From a virus, in the IMG/VR virus record IMGVR_UViG_3300025088_000059, positions 1 to 22,228 of that record: a stretch of 22,228 bases of DNA; one strand, given 5' to 3'. Positions 20,477 through 22,228 of this stretch are shown one piece after another (within the stretch, counting starts at the first letter, position 1; the number at the start of each line of letters is the position of its first letter). The position numbers and the translations under genes are program-made. The notes under the pieces were generated by a model. It was not told the origin of the DNA and did not search any database. It saw only the letters and a list, made by a program, of their open reading frames with translations.

Positions 20477-20587
20477 CTAATGGGTTGCCCAGTAATAACC
20501 TAAATAACCCACTAGCCCAACAACAACGACCCCGCCCCAAAATTGCGGGCGGGTCAACCAGTAGGCGATCGTGTAAAAAATTTCCAT
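20477..20587 (-). CDS. 36-aa membrane protein (unknown)
   Basis: A start at 20587 with AGGAG five bases upstream, giving MEIFYTIAYWLTRPQFWGG, then VVVVGLVGYLGYYWATH and TAG. The hydrophobic core FWGGVVVVGLVGYLGYYW could cross the membrane; the N-terminal helix may lie along it. It follows the DUF7220-like gene by 24 bp and is followed by another tiny TM gene nine bases on, so three membrane proteins are encoded in a row. I recognise no family; the evidence is ribosome site, spacing and hydrophobic profile. Confidence 0.5.
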   Translation of the reverse strand: MEIFYTIAYWLTRPQFWGGVVVVGLVGYLGYYWATH

Positions 20588-20611
20588 GGAGGCTCCTATT
20601 AAAAACAATTT

Positions 20612-20914
20612 TCACGCGCCTCCCAGGAGAGCCGCGAGGAGGGTTAATCCCAAACCGGTTTGAGCGATTTGGGACGGGGAAACGCGAACCCTAGCGGGCC
20701 ACGCGAAATAAAAACGATTAAACAACCGGCGCAGCAGGTAGTTGCGGACCAGGCTCACCGCCGTAAACAGCAGGGTGATTTTTGTGGCGACGCTCGGCGA
20801 TTGCGGCAACCCCCACAGGGGCACCACCCAATACGACAAACACCAGCTAATCCCAAACCCGGCGAAGGTGTTTAAATTGGCCTCAACAAACGAGTGCAGG
20901 CGGCTCTGGCTCAT
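20612..20914 (-). CDS. DUF7220-like phage membrane protein
   Basis: A 100-aa protein with a strong MSQSRLHSFVEANLNTFAGF opening, then WCLSYWVVPLWGLPQSPS and TLLFTAVSLVRNYLLRRLFN. It follows the MSQSRlgSlvEa..N...Gf.i.......vlPlfG.......a..it.vFT..SivRsYllRRlFN pattern of a common phage protein family I recall as DUF7220. Two TM segments surround a short loop; an extra C-terminal hydrophobic segment (GLGLTLLAALLGGA) follows. Function is unknown. The start at 20914 overlaps the MazG-like stop (ATGA). Confidence 0.75.
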   Translation of the reverse strand: MSQSRLHSFVEANLNTFAGFGISWCLSYWVVPLWGLPQSPSVATKITLLFTAVSLVRNYLLRRLFNRFYFAWPARVRVSPSQIAQTGLGLTLLAALLGGA

Positions 20915-21318
20915 GGGTTACCCCCACGCAGTGGATCACAATCAAAACAGCGATCCCGGCCAACAGGCAGGTCAACCCCCCCACACCCTGGGCAAACCCG
21001 GTGTTTTAGACCCGCCAAATCTAGCTCTTGGCGCTCGATCCGGTTTATTTCACGGTCGAGTTTTTCCGATTGAATCCGCTCGATGTCCTCACACCCAAAC
21101 GAGTATTTCAACTGCTCCAGCACGTTGAGTAAATCTGCGATTTCAACCGCGATTTGTTCTCTCGAACCTCTGCCACGCCGATATTTGTTAATCGCCGATA
21201 ACAATTCCCCCGCCTCCTCGGCGACCATGAACATCTGGGCCTCCTCGCCGTAGTGTTCGATAATTCGTTTTTGTCTAGCGATCCGCGTCGCGAGGGCCGT
21301 CCGAACATCCAGATTCAT
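20911..21318 (-). CDS. MazG-like NTP pyrophosphohydrolase with C-terminal zinc motif
   Basis: A 135-aa protein. The start is the ATG at 21318 (AGGAG five bases upstream; ATGA overlap with the previous stop); a GTG at 21324 overlaps the ribosome site. Residues ~26-75 carry the all-alpha MazG signature: MVAEEAGELLSAINKYRRGR and VEIADLLNVLEQLKYSFG, so metal ligands are the EExxE and ExxD acids. Residues ~107-128 are CPGCGGVDLPVGRDRCFDC, a Cys4 zinc-ribbon-like addition. Known members of this fold hydrolyse NTP or dNTP to NMP and may limit ppGpp or nucleotide-based defence. The added Cys4 motif is not typical of the small phage forms I know. Confidence 0.8.
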   Translation of the reverse strand: MNLDVRTALATRIARQKRIIEHYGEEAQMFMVAEEAGELLSAINKYRRGRGSREQIAVEIADLLNVLEQLKYSFGCEDIERIQSEKLDREINRIERQELDLAGLKHRVCPGCGGVDLPVGRDRCFDCDPLRGGNP

Positions 21319-21587
21319 GCGCACTCCTGATCAGGTTTGATTTTGGTGCCGCAAAATGGGCAATACGAACACCCCAGTTTTTCGATTTTTGGTTTTTTGA
21401 GCTCCGCCACCCGAATTTCGATTGGCCAGGTTAGAATATGGTCAAAAATGCCGTCAGTAATTGTGAACGCCCCCTGGCGCAGTTCAACTTTTTCAATCGT
21501 CCAACCCCGCTTTGCGTAAATTTTCCTATACGGACTATCCTCTGCGGATAATTTTTTTTCGATATCTTGAACGCAATCGCACTGCAT
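21315..21587 (-). CDS. Small zinc-ribbon protein (unknown)
   Basis: A 90-aa protein starting at 21587 (AGGAG five bases upstream), with ATGA overlap to the MazG-like gene. It starts MQCDCVQDIEKKL, has a central strand-rich core (WTIEKVELRQGAFTITDG, then WPIEIRVAELK) and ends LGCSYCPFCGTKIKPDQE. The CSYCPFCGTKI is a clear CxxCPFCGxxI zinc-ribbon motif; the N-terminal CxC could donate two further ligands. Small phage proteins with this ending are frequent, and most have no known function. The co-transcribed neighbour also has a terminal Cys4, so the pair may act together. Confidence 0.7.
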   Translation of the reverse strand: MQCDCVQDIEKKLSAEDSPYRKIYAKRGWTIEKVELRQGAFTITDGIFDHILTWPIEIRVAELKKPKIEKLGCSYCPFCGTKIKPDQECA

Positions 21588-21589
21588 AA

Positions 21590-22228
21590 CTACTCCTGTT
21601 TAGCTTTAAATTTTCCGTCCGGTCCCCGAATTGGGCCGGTGGGTGACGGCGGTTCAGCCGTGGTTTTTTGGGGGTTGAGCGCCCCAGGATTGGCGGCTAA
21701 AAAGGCCAGCACCAGCGCGGCCAGTTGCAACCCCAACCGCCCGGTGACCAACAACCCTACCTCGGCCAAACTGCGGGCTCGGCCCTCCTGGGCCAACTCC
21801 CTGGCCGCCTCCAGGCGGGTTTGGTCGGTGGTTAATTTTTGGAGGCGGATTTGCGCGGCGTTGGCCCGCTGCCCATGGGCGAGCCACAGCCGCCCGTCCT
21901 CGCCCGATTCGCGCCCGATTTCGCGGGCCTCGGCTAGGTACTGGTTGAGCCCCAACCTTTTGGCGGCTCGGTCCAGTTCCCCTCCGGCTAGGTGGTAAAA
22001 CCCTGCCGTGGCATTGGCGACCGCCAAAACCACCAACGCCAGCCCCGCCAGGGCCCGCAAAAACCACCCCAACCGGCTCACCACCCCCACCAGCGCCGCC
22101 GTGCCCACCTCTAACGCCAGCGCCACCAGCAGGCCTCGGAGTAGCGCGAACGCCCCCTGGTAGAGCCCCGAAAAATAGAGCGCCCCGTCCCAGATCAGCG
22201 GGACCGCCAGGATCAACCAGGGGGCGTT
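21590..22228 (-). CDS. Membrane protein, 5' end outside window (unknown)
   Basis: The reading frame stays open to the last base of the window, so the start is probably outside; a TTG at 22216 has no ribosome site. At least 212 residues are visible. There are two N-terminal TM segments (LILAVPLIWDGALYFSGLYQ; ALLRGLLVALALEVGTAALV), a third (LRALAGLALVVLAVANATAG), then ~80 charged coiled-coil residues (AKRLGLNQYLAEAREIGRES), then a final TM (LGLQLAALVLAFLAANPG) and a cytoplasmic tail ending GPIRGPDGKFKAKQE. I do not recognise the family. It precedes the zinc-ribbon gene by two bases, so it belongs to the accessory operon. Confidence 0.6.
   Translation of the reverse strand, partial: NAPWLILAVPLIWDGALYFSGLYQGAFALLRGLLVALALEVGTAALVGVVSRLGWFLRALAGLALVVLAVANATAGFYHLAGGELDRAAKRLGLNQYLAEAREIGRESGEDGRLWLAHGQRANAAQIRLQKLTTDQTRLEAARELAQEGRARSLAEVGLLVTGRLGLQLAALVLAFLAANPGALNPQKTTAEPPSPTGPIRGPDGKFKAKQE

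Noticed and set aside
20334-20615. A 93-aa minus ORF starting with MKIVFNRSLHG
   Set aside because: Its first half is another frame of the 36-aa gene and intergenic DNA; a well-placed AGGAGG and GTG at 20468 explain the hydrophobic half as a 44-aa gene.
1-22228. tRNA genes, CRISPR arrays, IS elements, integrase or attachment sites
   Set aside because: I looked on both strands and saw no cloverleaf, regular repeat-spacer array, transposase/recombinase ORF or terminal repeat.

Overview
The window is the late-gene (virion morphogenesis and lysis) half of a tailed phage or prophage with a contractile tail, built on the P2 (Peduoviridae-like) plan. Head genes match P2 families and order: terminase ATPase (P) and portal (Q) run rightward, and protease/scaffold, capsid (N), small terminase (M), head completion (L) and tail completion (R, S) run leftward from a shared 161-bp divergent region. 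No host gene, integrase, repressor or replication gene is visible. The host is probably a Gram-negative bacterium (Sec-type signal peptide in the lysis module, HigBA toxin-antitoxin, P2-type late activator). I cannot place it more precisely.

Layout. (1) 1-9604, minus strand: fibre chaperone, short fibre, I-, J- and W-like baseplate proteins, a 73-aa unknown, V- and D-like proteins, a U-position protein, tape measure, E/E' frameshift pair, tube and sheath. Transcription runs from high to low coordinates, so the order made is sheath to fibre. The P2 blocks F-E-T-U-D and V-W-J-I-H-G are joined into one run with D directly before V. (2) 9627-10868: lysis cassette (signal-peptide/TM protein, XhlA-like TM protein, GH108 muramidase) inserted between S and the sheath gene. 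(3) 10879-16075: S, R, L, a 38-aa basic ORF, M, capsid, and an S49-type protease fused to a scaffold. (4) 16076-16236: divergent control region with a TGT-N12-ACA match to the P2 Ogr/Delta site. (5) 16237-19592, plus strand: terminase, portal and an Ogr-type Cys4 late activator. (6) 19607-22228, minus strand: accessory genes, namely higBA, two tiny membrane proteins, a DUF7220-like membrane protein, a MazG-like pyrophosphohydrolase with an added zinc motif, a zinc-ribbon protein and an edge-truncated membrane protein.

How it works together. The Ogr-like protein at the end of the plus operon probably switches on late transcription from the divergent region, possibly reinforcing its own operon. 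Capsid, portal, terminase and scaffold make the head. Sheath, tube, tape measure and baseplate make the tail, with an E/E' chaperone ratio set by ribosomal -1 frameshifting on GGGAAAG. The muramidase and two membrane proteins lyse the cell.

Most notable: (a) the same ~60-residue beta-rich surface module is inserted in both the major capsid protein and the tail sheath; (b) a lambda-type slippery site with an open extension that ends on the tape-measure start codon; (c) a lambda C/Nu3-like internal start for the scaffold inside an otherwise P2-like head module; (d) a 29-bp near-perfect palindrome at the end of the accessory operon.
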